Assembly: GCA_025890175.1 (NCBI GenBank)
Contig: JANPYM010000010.1
Location: 712,427-776,426 of the forward strand
DNA from: Ciborinia camelliae
Taxonomy: Eukaryota > Ascomycota > Leotiomycetes > Helotiales > Sclerotiniaceae
Reading direction: 5' to 3'
Length of the DNA: 64,000 nt
Part shown: positions 1-11,390 of the stretch, piece by piece
Layout: each line of letters starts with the position of its first letter
Numbering within the stretch: the stretch's first letter is position 1
Translations under genes and position numbers: made by a program
The notes under the pieces: model-generated
What the model was told of the DNA's origin: nothing
What the model saw: the letters and a program-made list of their open reading frames with translations, nothing else
Database searches by the model: none

Positions 1-37
1 TTGCCGAGATCCAAGCCAAGATGTGAAATTCGTGTAT

Positions 38-155
38 TATGTATCATGTACCTGTATCATGTATGATGGACCTGTATCATGTATGATGGACCTGTATGAT
101 GTATGATGTATCATGTATCATGTACCTGTATGATGTATCACGTATGATGTGATGA
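38..155. repeat. Degenerate minisatellite of ATGTATCATGTACCTGT type
   Basis: Words such as GTATCATGTA, CCTGTATCATG and TATGATGGACC recur with a period near 23 bases over about 120 bases. The copies diverge, so copy number is approximate. Confidence 0.6.
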
Positions 156-680
156 GGATGTGATTAGATTTCGGTGGTGAGCGAGGAGCAAGTGGGGAAA
201 GGGAGTAAGTGAGGAAAGGGAGCAGAACAGGCGCAAGTATGTATATTCAATTCAATTCAATCCACATCGATGCGTTACGCGTTACGAGATGACAGGGAGG
301 GGGAGTCGGGAGAATCGGGTGGGGAGTTTAGTTTTTAGTTTTGATGGTGATGGTATGGTATAGATGTGATCAATGAAATAAGATGAAATAAGATGAAAAT
401 AATTGAAAATAAATAAAATAAAATATAACAACGAGAGAAGAGAGATAGATAGATGTATGAGAATGAATGGCCCCCCCCACATCTTTCATTTTCATTACTC
501 TTGTCTTGTCTTGTCTTGTCTTATGTCCTCTTATCTAAATAAAAAAAAAGAGAAAAGAGAAAAGAGAAAAACAGCCGAATACCATATTTCCATCCATCCA
601 TCCATCCATCCATCCCATCTGTGTGTGTGTGTGTGAATGCAGCAAACCTTGGAATTCCAATCAGAAGCGTACTAGTACCT

Positions 681-781
681 TAGGTAGGTAGGTAGGTAGG
701 TAGGTAGGTAGGTAGGTAGGTAGGCAGAACAAAGTTAAAGCATCCATCCATCCATCCATCCATCCATCCATCCATCCATCC
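681..781. repeat. AGGT tract followed by CCAT tract
   Basis: An uninterrupted AGGT tetranucleotide run of about 44 bases (681-724) is followed after a short spacer by a CCAT run of about 40 bases (741-781). Further CCAT runs lie at about 590-617 and 935-964. These are simple sequence repeats with no coding signal. Confidence 0.9.
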
Positions 782-1162
782 CTATGCTACCTAGGTATCA
801 AGAGGGACCTACCAACGAAACACCTACTCCTCCCCACCCCACCTTAGCCCTCCGCCCCCCATCCCCATCCCTCCGCCCCCTTTCCCCCATTAGCCAGATG
901 GAGCCAAATGATCCATATACATACAATTGCATCCCTCCATCCATCCATCCATCCATCCATCCATATCAATCCGTGCATTCATACCAATCCTTCATATATA
1001 TAATGGTACATGTAGGTAATCCTTTTTTTTTCTCGTCTTCTTTTTCGAAATGATCCAAATCCAAATGCAAATCCATGCCGCAAACCCAAACGTCTATCAT
1101 TTATAATCGACTCAGGAATCTTATCTTGCTCTTGTTCTTTCTTGCTCTGTCTCTCGCTCTCT

Positions 1163-3373
1163 CTAATCGACATAATCCGCTGTTATTTGAACGGTCGAAG
1201 CCTGAATGGGAGACGCCTTTACCTTGGGATAAAAAGTCGTTTTCCCACCTGGATTCATCACACCCAAACGATCACACAGCGATCGAGCCCTCACATACGG
1301 ATCCAATCTCCAATAATCATCTCTCAACTCCTTTGCCAGCTCCGTTCTCCTGGTCTTGATTTCCGGCTTGCTACCCTCGGTATTGATCCACTCAACCGTA
1401 GCCTGTTCATACGCATCCACGATTTTTTCTCTTTCCTTGAGAAGTTTATCTCTGGTTACCGTGTCTTTCATCATGTCGTTTTCGCCGGGGACCGGATCGA
1501 CGAATTTATATTCCCAGTCTTCGTCGCCGCCGAGTTCTTTGAGAATTTGGGAGCGGGGGATAAATTCGGCCATTTCGTCGACATTGTTGGTGAAGTGTAC
1601 TTTGCTTGCTACGACGGGGTCAAGCCAGCCGCGGATTATTTTCCAGATACCTGTTTGAGTTAGGAGCTGGAATTTAACGTTTCGAGGCATGATATGCTTA
1701 CCTTGGAAAACCCATGGTGCTCTGTGAACCAACACTACACCTAGACATTCTGGGTAGTTTGCTTCGAAACACTTGGCCATGAATTTGATTGGGGCATAGT
1801 CCTATGATAGGATTAGTAACATGTTGTATAAGTAGGTCGAGAGAGTATTTTCACTTACCATATTCGCCAGGGAAAATCCCGTCAAATCAAATACTATACA
1901 CTATTGAATGGTCAGTATTCAGAATGCTCCGAAAATGATAAGCCTTGGGAATTTGTATTCTTACAGCAGTGTCTACCGGTGGTTCCAACAGCATCCTGGC
2001 CGATTCTATGATGAAAACCGTATATCTTTCCAGACTCTCTTCTGTCTGATCGCCTTGCTTGTGTAAACGAGCTCTTATAATGCACATTGGTCTTCCGGCT
2101 CTGGAGCAATTTAATGTAAGCAAATGATCTAGAAATGCGTTGCTGAGGGGTAATCGGAGACTAGAGTTGGGCCGAAAGACAAAAAGTGTCAATATACATA
2201 CATATCTTTCCCATGCAAGAAACTTTCACCCAGGCGCATTTGGTTAAGGAATCCCTCTCCGAGCTTTTTCTTCTCAACCTCAGTTCCCTTCTCATCCTCA
2301 ACAGCTCCCAATTCTCCGTTTTTCATGAGATCGTCGTCAACATGGAAATCCAAGGCCCTCCACCTCATAGTAGATATCATCATCACCAATGCCTTATCTA
2401 CATCCCATTTTCTTGCTCGCAAGAACCGTAATAGAAGCGCATCTGGGTGATCATGTTTCACCATACTCCAGAAAGCTGCACGAATAGACGCTGGTGGCAG
2501 ACTAGCCAAAGCATCGAGGAATTCCTTGGTTTGACCATATTTGTCATCGAGATCAGATGCATTTGAGATGCGTGAAACAACGCTAGAAGATTTCGTAGGT
2601 GGTGTAGATGCTACATCATCATCATCCTTCTGTTTCTTACGGAGGGCAGAGAATATCTTTTTCTTGGGCTTCTCGGAAGGCGAGGTATCCGACTTTGCGA
2701 CACCATTGCTCACTTCCGAACCCCCACTGTTTCCATTTGTCTCTGCTTGAGTATCAAGTACACCGAAGACTTGTAGACAGGCAACCCAGAATTCTCGCAA
2801 TTTCTCCTCCTCGTTTGCAGTCAATGTGCCAGGTCGGCCTGGAAGTGTTTCGCCTGTCATTTTGTAATACTCGTAATATTCTTGCTCAAGATCGACTTGA
2901 TGTGGTTCGGGTGAGAGTGTCTTTGGTTGACCTTTTGTTGTGGAAGTATAGAGAAATGCGCTGCTTATGAATGTAAGGAGTAAGACAGTAGCCCAATTTC
3001 CTAAGCTGCTTTGCACAGGCGCTGGTAAAGATGTTTCACGAGAAGTATTGCGCTGCTTGGGGCGGTTGGGTAACAATGAGGATAGGCTTCGATCACAGAT
3101 ATAAATTGTAGCGCTCGATCGTCTCAAAGCGGTATTGGGAAGTAGAGTTGTGCGCTTTTCCGTATAATTCAATCCCTTAACTTGGAGGATGTCCGAGTGG
3201 ATTTCAGAATAGTTGCGACGAAGAGGCGCAGATGATTCAAATGTTATCCTACCAAAAGACCCAATAAAACCCCCGTGGTTACGATATCGACGTAATAAAG
3301 TGGTAGGTATAGAAAATGAATGCCGAGTATATTGATCAACAAACCCGGCAGCTAGTCCAACGGGTCTTTTCAT
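1163..3373 (-). CDS. Sec14-like CRAL-TRIO phosphatidylinositol-transfer protein
   Basis: Probably a Sec14-family lipid-transfer protein moving phosphatidylinositol or related lipids between membranes. Four exons join in frame: 3373-2202, 2100-1965, 1900-1859 and 1801-1163 (662 aa). A CRAL-TRIO N-terminal module (LLRFLRARKWDVDKAL, about residue 310) is followed by the lipid-binding fold with RARLHKQGDQ, VFDLTGFSLANM and CFEANYPECLG, all classic family signatures. The region upstream of the domain is unusual. The frame stays open to 3652, and the chosen start gives a basic N terminus, a likely membrane segment (ATVLLLTFISSAFLY, about residue 135) and a Lys/Ser-rich linker before PGRPGTLT. A shorter cytosolic start at 2860 has a better start context (AAAATGA). 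The domain call is secure; the start and the membrane segment are uncertain. A tripartite N-terminal extension would suggest a membrane-anchored Sec14 homologue. Confidence 0.87.
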
Positions 3374-4291
3374 GGAAAAGATATTCGGCACTATATAGTT
3401 TGAGGGTTTCGGACGTGAAGAGAGTAGATTAGAGCAGAGCAGAGTAGGGTCAGGGTGAAGGAGGGGTTGAGTGGCAGTGAGGGGACTCAAGCCTCCTTCC
3501 AAGATTGATGATATATGGGTCTCCAGCTGTCTCTTGAAACCACGGCCCACGGCCCACGGGCAATGAATAATGAATGTTGTGGTTAGACTTGATAGAATTG
3601 ATAGAAACCAACAGGTCAAAGTTATTATTACTGTACAGTACAATGCAAACACAATGATGATTATTCTTGGCTCATTTACGTACTCGTACTCGTACTCTAT
3701 TGATAGGTATTTACATCCATGGATATGGATTGTCTAAGTCCACGGGTAGGTCTTACAGCTACATACCTACCCACCCAAGGCATCTACTACCTACCCTTTT
3801 CGAAAGATTCCCTATATTATCAATAATCGAAACTACAGGAAATTAGAATACCTATGCTATGTACCGGTACTAGGTTTGATCGGCGGAAGGGGTGGGATTT
3901 GGATTATTTCTGAAGGAGAAGGAGAATCCGAAGATGCCGTCGATGCTCCAATTTATATTCATAAAGTTCGTCATTATGCCATTGTGCTATTGTGCACTTC
4001 TGCTGCGGTGTTTGGTCAAACTCATAAATTTGTAGGTGCGCAGGCGGGGTAAAATTCTTGCAGGGTTGAATATTCGCTGGGAATTTCCGCTGTCAAATAG
4101 AGTGAGTGGAGGTATTAAGCCTTTAGGTACCTAGCTTGAGGTATTTGTAGCACTGGATCAGCGATTAGATTAGCACGTCCATCATTTTGTTTGCGCGTTA
4201 ATTATTGATCTTAGGATCCAGTGTCAAAACAACAACAACAACAACAACAACAACAATATCTCTAACGTCCATTCGCAAACCCGCAACAACA
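3374..4291. other. Divergent intergenic region, Sec14-like / DAM1
   Basis: No gene recognised. It should contain the promoters of both flanking divergent genes. Short CCTACC and AGGTACCTAG words occur (about 3760-3800, 4120-4140), and a CAA-type trinucleotide run (about 4228-4256) lies in the presumed 5' leader of DAM1. Confidence 0.5.
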
Positions 4292-5062
4292 ATGATCTCC
4301 ACAACCCCCCTCGCCGGTGGCAATAGTATCAAACGATCCAACTCCGCCTCACGAAACCCTCTCTCGCGCCCGACAACCCCCTTGCGCCCGTCCTCCCGTT
4401 CTTCCCTCCGTGACTCTGCGAAAAAGAGTACCAGCGGGTACTCAAGTGTCCCTTTAGAGGCATTCGAGCCGGCTTTTGCAGAATTGTCGGATTCGATGGC
4501 CGATTTGGAGGCAAACTTTATGCATTTACAGTTGATGCATGAGAGTTTGGCTAGGTTTAGTGAGAATTTTGCGAGTTTTCTTTATGGGTTAAATATGAAT
4601 GCTTTTTGTGTGGATTTTCCCGAGGTTTGTTTACTTGAATCGGTGTATTGTTTGGGGTTTTTTTTATCTAACTATCTCTGTAGGCGCCTATCCCAGATTC
4701 ATTTCGTCGAGCACAAGAGCAGGAGGAGCAATTAGGTCGATCAACAAATTCAGAAAGATTTCGTGGTGAGATTGATGGAGAAACAACATTTCTGTAAGCA
4801 ACATATTATTTACTGCTATGGTTCATGGCTCATTGATCTCTCTAGGACCACGGATACCTCCTTCGTTGATAATCCCCCAACATCCTCTAAACCAACCCCA
4901 AAATTTACAACCCCAGCACCATCACGAACAACAGGCTCTTCTGGCCGAGGCGGATCATCTGGCGGCTCTGGCTCATCTGGCAGAGGTATTCCCGTTCCGC
5001 GCGGTGGACGTGGTGGTAGAGCAAGTGGTCTTGCAAGAGGTCGTGGTCGTGGTGTAAGATGA
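4292..5062 (+). CDS. DAM1: DASH complex subunit Dam1
   Basis: Dam1 is a subunit of the fungal DASH/Dam1 ring, which couples kinetochores to spindle microtubule plus ends. Exons 4292-4624, 4684-4793 and 4846-5062 give 219 aa. The diagnostic core is LADSMADLEANF-like, here FAELSDSMADLEANFMHLQ at about residues 55-75, followed by LARFSENFASFLYGLNMNAF and then CVDFPE-APIPDSF across intron 1. The N terminus is Ser/Thr/Arg-rich, as expected for a phosphoregulated tail (Aurora-type sites known in the family). The C terminus is a run of RGG/GRG boxes (about residues 190-219), resembling an arginine-methylated RNA/tubulin-binding tail. It converges on BUD20, with only about 130 bases between the stops. 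Family assignment is firm; the function of the RGG tail is inference. Confidence 0.9.
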
Positions 5063-5190
5063 GACGGAAAATACACCTCAAATCTTCCCCTCCATGATAC
5101 CCCGCCATAGATTTTATAGTAGCCACGATGGACTAAGTCTTGATAACCCCCTCTATGATTACTCCATGTCAGGGAACGCGATACCCGTGC

Positions 5191-5704
5191 TCAGGTTTCC
5201 TGGTCGTCAAGAAATCCAGAGTTTTCCATCTCTACCTCTACATCTAGAGCTTTATTTCTAGTGCCATTATCTGCAGGACCTTGCCCAATAGCTGCTTCTG
5301 CATCCCTTTGTGTATATGGTCCTTCCTTCAATGCCTTGACTCTGTAAAAAAAAAAAACATAATTAGACTACTGCTGTCAAGATTTTTTCCATATCCATTG
5401 AACATACCTTCTCTTATGAGGTTTGCCTTTAAGATGCGACACCATACTATTCTCCGATTCATACCATTTCGCGCACTGAATGCAATACCATTTTCCCAGG
5501 CCTGGCAAATCCTCTGCCGCTTTCGAGTCTTTGTGTTGGGCTAGATGTTTTGGAGAAAGAATATCGGCCGAGATTTGGTCAAGATCTCTGTAATGAAAAA
5601 TATTAGTTTTGCGCACAAAAATTTCATTCTCCAACACAATTAAACTATACTTGCCTCAATCTTCTCCTGGTCTTAGTTTTGGTTGATTTCTGAGGAATAC
5701 CCAT
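5191..5704 (-). CDS. BUD20: Bud20-like C2H2 zinc-finger pre-60S shuttling factor
   Basis: Bud20 homologues are small C2H2 proteins that travel with pre-60S ribosomal particles and help their nuclear export. Exons 5704-5655, 5587-5408 and 5341-5191 give 126 aa. The start MGIPQKSTKTKTRRRLRD gives the basic family N terminus. The body has DLDQISADI, then LPGLGKWYCIQCAKWYESE with zinc cysteines, paired with histidines in HLKGKPHKRR. Intron 1 must use a GC donor (GCAAGT at 5654-5649): the nearby GT would put a stop two codons into exon 2, whereas GC-AG gives RRLRDLDQI as in the family. Intron 2 ends in a long T tract before CAG. Confidence 0.93.
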
Positions 5705-7037
5705 TTTTGAATTATCGGCTTGGTGATATCTTGCTTCGTTGACTTAATTGGAGTTTATTTTGCAAGATCGATATGGAAATTTCGATGTATGTAGGGTACG
5801 AGTAGGGTTGTCGTTGTAAATGACTAAATTTTTGCTTTGGGCTGGATTTTTTCGAAAATTACGGGGAAACTTTTACCCTTTGAAAAAATCGATCCACTTT
5901 GGAGATCCACTTTGGAGAAACCAATTGAGTTTTGTCAACTGCAGTCTGGCAGCTGCATCTCTAGCTGTATCCGAGCCCGAAGATGCATGGACACGGTTAG
6001 AACGGGAAGAAGGAGCGGGACATAAAGCCCGATGTCATCTTGATTCATATGCTTCAAGGTTTGCTTTGCTGTGCTTTGAAAATTGCCGATGTACCGGTAC
6101 CGTACATTATTTACCATATGGACTAGTATAACAATAATTGAGATGTCGAAAGGACTTGGGGATATTGAAAACGACTAGAATAATAACTTTGAGGTACCTA
6201 ATCTAGGTACCTACCTAATTACAAAAAGGAACTCTTTCAACTGGTCGGGAACCTTGGAGAGATCGGGTATTACAGCCGCGGAGAGGTTCCAATCCAATCC
6301 AATGTTGATGGATGGCACATGACCGGAGCATAAGTCCGATTCCGCACCAGACCGGATCCGTTTGACGGAAGTCATAGTGAAGCCAAACTCACAAGCAAAT
6401 TGGACAGTGGATAGATGGATGCGGGCATTGATATATTATTGGACACGACCGAGAAAGTTTGGCCCACTCTCGACCTGCAGACCTACGAAAAATTCGCATT
6501 TGAAATATAGTCGCAAACAAAGGCTTCAATTTCAAATCAACACCCTTGACCCGAGATGAGAGCGACAAAAAAAGTAGAAAATTAGAAAGAAAGAAATAAA
6601 TGTAAAAACCGTACCTATGTACTTCTCCTTTTTTTGATGATCCGGTATTGTGATTGATTCAAAGGGTTCACTTCATATAATAAATTAAATATCTTAATAA
6701 TTTTTGATCTCAACTTGACTTTTATATATAATATATATATACCTATATATATCTAATTGGGCAATTAGACCGACCACCCTAATAGGTACAGCTGGAGATT
6801 CATTACATCTTCGTGCATCTATTTCCTTTTCCATTTTCGAAAAAATAATACCTCAATTTTGATTGGGCCAGCGATCTTGGTCAAAGCTTCAAGATATCCA
6901 TCCCGCGGCTCCAAGCTTCGGTTGTCCAAGTTTCTTCCTCCCACTATTTTTCTACCGTACTTCGAGTTGTTTAAATATAAACAATCGACAACCCTTTTTC
7001 TCCCTCCCCCTCTTTTACCTTACCAACTTCTCTCATA
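5705..7037. other. Intergenic promoter region, BUD20 / aconitase
   Basis: Divergent intergenic region of 1.3 kb. No protein family recognised in its short frames. It contains AGGTACCTA words (about 6190-6215), an AT-rich stretch with TATATA runs (about 6660-6760) and a pyrimidine-rich tract just upstream of the aconitase start (about 6985-7035), typical of fungal leaders of highly expressed genes. Confidence 0.5.
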
Positions 7038-9719
7038 ATGTTGGCAACAAGACAGGTTCTCGCTGCTGCGCAGCGGCGAGCATTCACCGGCATGGGCATT
7101 CGCACAATGGCCACTGTTGGTGATTCCCCGCTTGATAAACAAGTTAGACAGAATATCCACGAAAAGAACAACTTCATCAACTATAAGAAGATGTCCGAGA
7201 ACCTCTCAATTGTTAGACAAAGATTGAACCGACCTTTGGCATACGCTGAGAAGATTCTCTACTCACATTTGGATGATCCCCACGGTCAAGAGATCGAACG
7301 TGGTGTATCATACCTTAAGCTCCGACCCGACAGAGTTGCTTGTCAAGATGCCACTGCTCAAATGGCTATCTTGCAATTTATGTCTGCCGGCATGCCTTCC
7401 GTCGCAAACCCTACCACCGTCCACTGTGATCATTTGATTGAGGCACAAACTGGAGGTGTCAAGGATCTTACTCGGGCTATTGATATCAACAAGGAGGTCT
7501 ACGATTTCCTTTCTACTTCTTGCGCAAAATACAATATTGGTTTCTGGAAGCCAGGTTCCGGTATCATTCATCAAATTATCCTCGAGAACTACGCTTTCCC
7601 AGGTGGTCTTCTTATCGGTACTGATTCGCACACACCAAACGGTGGTGGTCTCGGAATGTGCGCTATTGGTGTTGGTGGAGCTGATGCTGTCGATGTTATG
7701 GCCAACCTTCCTTGGGAGTTGAAGGCACCAAAGGTTATTGGTATTAAGCTCACTGGTCAACTCTCTGGCTGGGCTACGCCAAAGGATATTATCCTCAAGG
7801 TTGCTGGTATTTTGACTGTCAAGGGTGGAACTGGTGCTATCGTTGAATACTTCGGTCCAGGTACTGAGACTATCTCTGCTACTGGTATGGGTACGATCTG
7901 TAACATGGGTGCTGAAATTGGTGCCACAACTTCTCTCTTCCCATTCAACGACCGCATGTACGATTACCTCGCTGCCACCAAGCGTACCGAGATTGGAGAC
8001 TTTGCTCGCACATACGCCAAGGAACTCAGAGAGGATGAAGGTGCACAATACGATGAGTTGATTGAGATTAATCTTTCTGAGATCGAGCCATACATCAACG
8101 GACCATTCACTCCAGATCTTGCCACCCCTATCTCTAAGTTCAGTGAGGCCGTCAAGGCTAACAACTGGCCTGAGGAATTGAAGGTCGGACTTATTGGTTC
8201 CTGCACAAACTCCTCATATGAGGATATGTCTCGTGGTGCTTCTATCGCTCGTGATGCTATGGATCATGGTATCAAGGCAAAGTCTCTCTTCACTGTCACC
8301 CCTGGTTCCGAGCAAATCCGTGCTACTATCGAGCGTGATGGTCAATTGCAAACCTTTGAAGAATTTGGAGGTGTTGTACTGTGAGTATCCCCCCAACCCT
8401 GTTCAACATTCTTTTAGAATTTCATTTCATTTTGCATCTTCATTTGTTTCACATCTTTGGTTTCTCAATAGGCAATTACTGACTGTTCTGTGTTATAGTG
8501 CTAACGCTTGTGGACCTTGTATCGGTATGTACCTCTTTAATTTTCTCCCCCTTTTCTACCTCTGTGAATCGCCCTTTCGACTTTCCAGAATAGTTTGGAC
8601 ATTGAAATGTTCCATGATTGGATACCCTTCCACGCCTCTTCACATTTCCCCTTCATGAATTATCACTGACTTCCAAAAAGGACAATGGGATCGTAAAGAT
8701 GTCAAGAAGGGAGAGGCCAACTCCATCATCTCATCCTACAACCGTAACTTCACTGGACGTAACGATGCCAACCCTGCTACCCACTCCTTTGTCGCATCAC
8801 CCGATATGGTAGTTGCTATGACTATCGCTGGCTCCCTCCACTTCAACCCTCTTACCGATACATTGAAGGATAAGGATGGAAAGGAATTCAGATTGTCCCC
8901 ACCTACCGGTGATGGATTGCCATCAAGAGGATATGACCCAGGACAAAACACTTACCAAGCACCACCCGAGGAGCGTGCTTCGGTCAGTGTTGCCGTTTCA
9001 CCAACCAGTGACCGTCTTCAACTTCTCGAGCCATTCAAGCCATGGGATGGAAAAGATTCTCTGGATATGCCAATCTTGATCAAGGCTAAGGGAAAGACTA
9101 CCACCGATCACATCTCTATGGCTGGTCCATGGCTCAAGTACCGTGGACATTTGGACAACATCTCCAACAACATGTTGATTGGTGCCACAAACAGTGCTAA
9201 CGGTGAGGCCAACAAGGTCAAGAATTTCACCACTGGTGAATTCGATGCCGTCCCAGCCACCGCCAGAGATTACAAGAAGAAGGGCATCCCATGGGTTGTC
9301 ATTGGTGACTGGAACTACGGTGAAGGAAGTTCAAGAGAACACGCTGCTCTTGAGCCAAGACATCTTGGAGGTCTTGCCATCATCACCAAGTCTTTCGCCC
9401 GTATTCACGAGACCAACTTGAAGAAGCAAGGAATGCTTCCTTTGACCTTCATCAACCCAGATGATTATGATAAGATTGACCCATATGATAAGGTATGAAT
9501 CTCAAACAAATATTTTCCTAAAACAAAGCTAATTCTTTCCACCTCTAGGTCGACCTTTTGTGCACTGAGATTGCCGTTGGCAAACCAATGACCCTCAGAG
9601 TTCACCCCAAGTCCGGTGAGACATTCGATATCAAGCTTGCTCACACTTTCAACGCCCCACAAATTGAATGGTTCAAGAACGGAAGCGCTTTGAACACAAT
9701 GGCAAAGGCGAATGCATAA
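7038..9719 (+). CDS. ACO1: Mitochondrial aconitate hydratase (aconitase)
   Basis: Interconverts citrate and isocitrate in the TCA cycle using a [4Fe-4S] cluster in the mitochondrial matrix. Four exons (7038-8380, 8499-8524, 8681-9492, 9549-9719) give 783 aa, close to the yeast Aco1 length. The N terminus [16 protein letters not shown] is a basic, acid-free mitochondrial targeting sequence. Visible motifs are [13 protein letters not shown] (about residue 193), IGSCTNSS with cluster Cys389, ANACGPCIG with cluster Cys452 and Cys455, and [16 protein letters not shown] near the C-terminal swivel domain. The two paired cluster cysteines sit on a 26-nt micro-exon. Codon choice is strongly biased toward C-ending codons for several amino acids, and the 5' leader is pyrimidine-rich, both fitting high expression. 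No defect seen. Confidence 0.98.
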
Positions 9720-11390
9720 ATGATTAAAATACATTGGGTGCGGTTGTGGTGTTGGTCGGTGGTTTACAAGAACTAAATTTTATGGACTTACGGAGCTAAT
9801 GGGTTGCTCTGGTCTGCTACTGTATTTTGTTCATCACAGTGGGCCTCTTTTTTAGTTATGCTTTTACTTACAGTTTATTCTCGTACATTAAGCAAGCCTC
9901 TTTTCTTATGTTAAAATTCATGAAATTTCTAGAATGATACATGCTCTATGATAGTGAACGATGTTGCCGTGTACATTTTTCCCATGAACCATATAAAAAT
10001 TGAAAGTAATTCGTAACTTTGAATGTCTAAAATGATATTTGGCCAACTCGCAGCGAATACTGAGCTATACACCTCCAGATCATCCAACGCGACCCGACGG
10101 TTTCGCCAGAGCCTACTAGGTAGTAGGTATCTATCTATCTCCTATGGATTTTGAAATCACTGCCAGAGTACCTAGCTAGGTATGCATCCAGTTACAATGT
10201 TACACTGTTACAATGTCGTTCGTTCCTCTCATCCGCGTTTTCGGGCCTCGGGATATCCGCTGTTGTATTCGGGGATGATTTCAATATTTCGATATTCCAA
10301 TGCAATATTCGATTTTCGAATTTTCGATTTTCGATTTTCAATTTTCAATTTTCGAGAACGCGGGTGGATACCGGTTGGGGGGTGTGGTTTGATAATATGA
10401 TATGTATGATGATATGTATGGTATGTATGATATGTATGAACAGCACCAGAAGATCTTATTCTTAAGCACACGCTTTTTTGTATATTAGTATATAGGTAGA
10501 TAGGTACATAGGTAGGTAGGTACATAGGTATATAGGTATATAGGTAGTTTGTAAATTGTTAGATAATATCTAGGGATCTGGAATTTATTTTTTCTGATAA
10601 CTCGGTTTTTCTTCTTCTTGTTTTGATTTTGTAGTGTACTCTCTGATGATGATGATGATGATGAGGATGATGAGGATGATGAGGATGATGATGATGATAA
10701 TGAGGATGATGATAATGATGATGATGATAATGATGATGATGATAATGATGATGATGGTAATGAGGATGATAATGATGAGGATGATGATAATGATGATGAA
10801 TAAAGCGACATTGCTCAATGTATTCTGTACTCGCTCAGACATTATCATTCTTTTCCGCATGGGTCTGTTCGAACACCCTCGCACTGGACTCTCAAATATG
10901 AAACCCGATCTGGAAGCGCAAGATCATTGTAGAAGTTCAAATACACATCAAAATGCAATAAGGAAGTGTGAAACCAGGGCGTGGGCTCATCATCCAAAGA
11001 TGCATCACAGCCCAAAGTAAACCACTACAGCTTAGACGGTACCTATGTACTTAGCATAGTTTGGGCACTGGATACCCGGGGGGGTCAAGACATTGACTGC
11101 ACATTGTATGTTTCATCAACCTGACTTAAGTATGGGTAGATACAAGGCCTACCGATAAGAATAATAGAAATTCAAAAACAAACATTTCATCACGAGCACT
11201 ATAAATCGAGGCCCTATCAATGGGGTCTCTAATGGAACATGGCAAAATTTTGGAAATTCGAGATGTGAAGATTGAATCATTAGTCAATGAGGTCATATTT
11301 GTCTTTGCAATGCTTTTGCATTATAGCTGGCTAAGACGAAATGCATCCCGAAAACCAGTCAATAACTCCCCATTCCCAACCAAGAGCACT
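9720..11390. other. Convergent intergenic region, aconitase / RPS26
   Basis: 3' flanks of two convergent genes. No gene recognised. It contains runs of TTTTCGA/TTTTCAA (about 10310-10352), TATGATATG repeats (about 10395-10438), AGGTA/TACATAGG repeats (about 10490-10545) and a long GAT tract (10643-10801). Confidence 0.55.
10643..10801. repeat. Interrupted GAT trinucleotide tract
   Basis: About 160 bases of GATGATGAT interrupted by GAG and AAT triplets. It is open in several frames and yields Met-rich or Ile/Ser-rich runs, which are artefacts of the repeat rather than genes. Confidence 0.9.

Larger units (their letters stand above)
1..1162. other. Gene-free microsatellite-rich left flank
   Basis: No credible gene seen; the small open frames are low-complexity. 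It contains a degenerate ATGTATCATGTACCTGT-like minisatellite (about 38-155), CCAT tracts (about 590-617, 741-781 and 935-964), an AGGT tract (681-724) and pyrimidine-rich stretches. It lies downstream of the Sec14-like gene. Confidence 0.6.

Noticed and set aside
1142..1663. 173-codon forward frame opposite the Sec14-like last exon
   Set aside because: Antisense shadow; the reverse strand encodes a conserved CRAL-TRIO C terminus.
7308..8048. 246-codon open frame antisense to aconitase
   Set aside because: Shadow of a strongly codon-biased gene on the other strand; no family features.
10585..10884. Ile-rich or Ser-rich reverse frames over the GAT tract
   Set aside because: Generated by the trinucleotide repeat in any frame.
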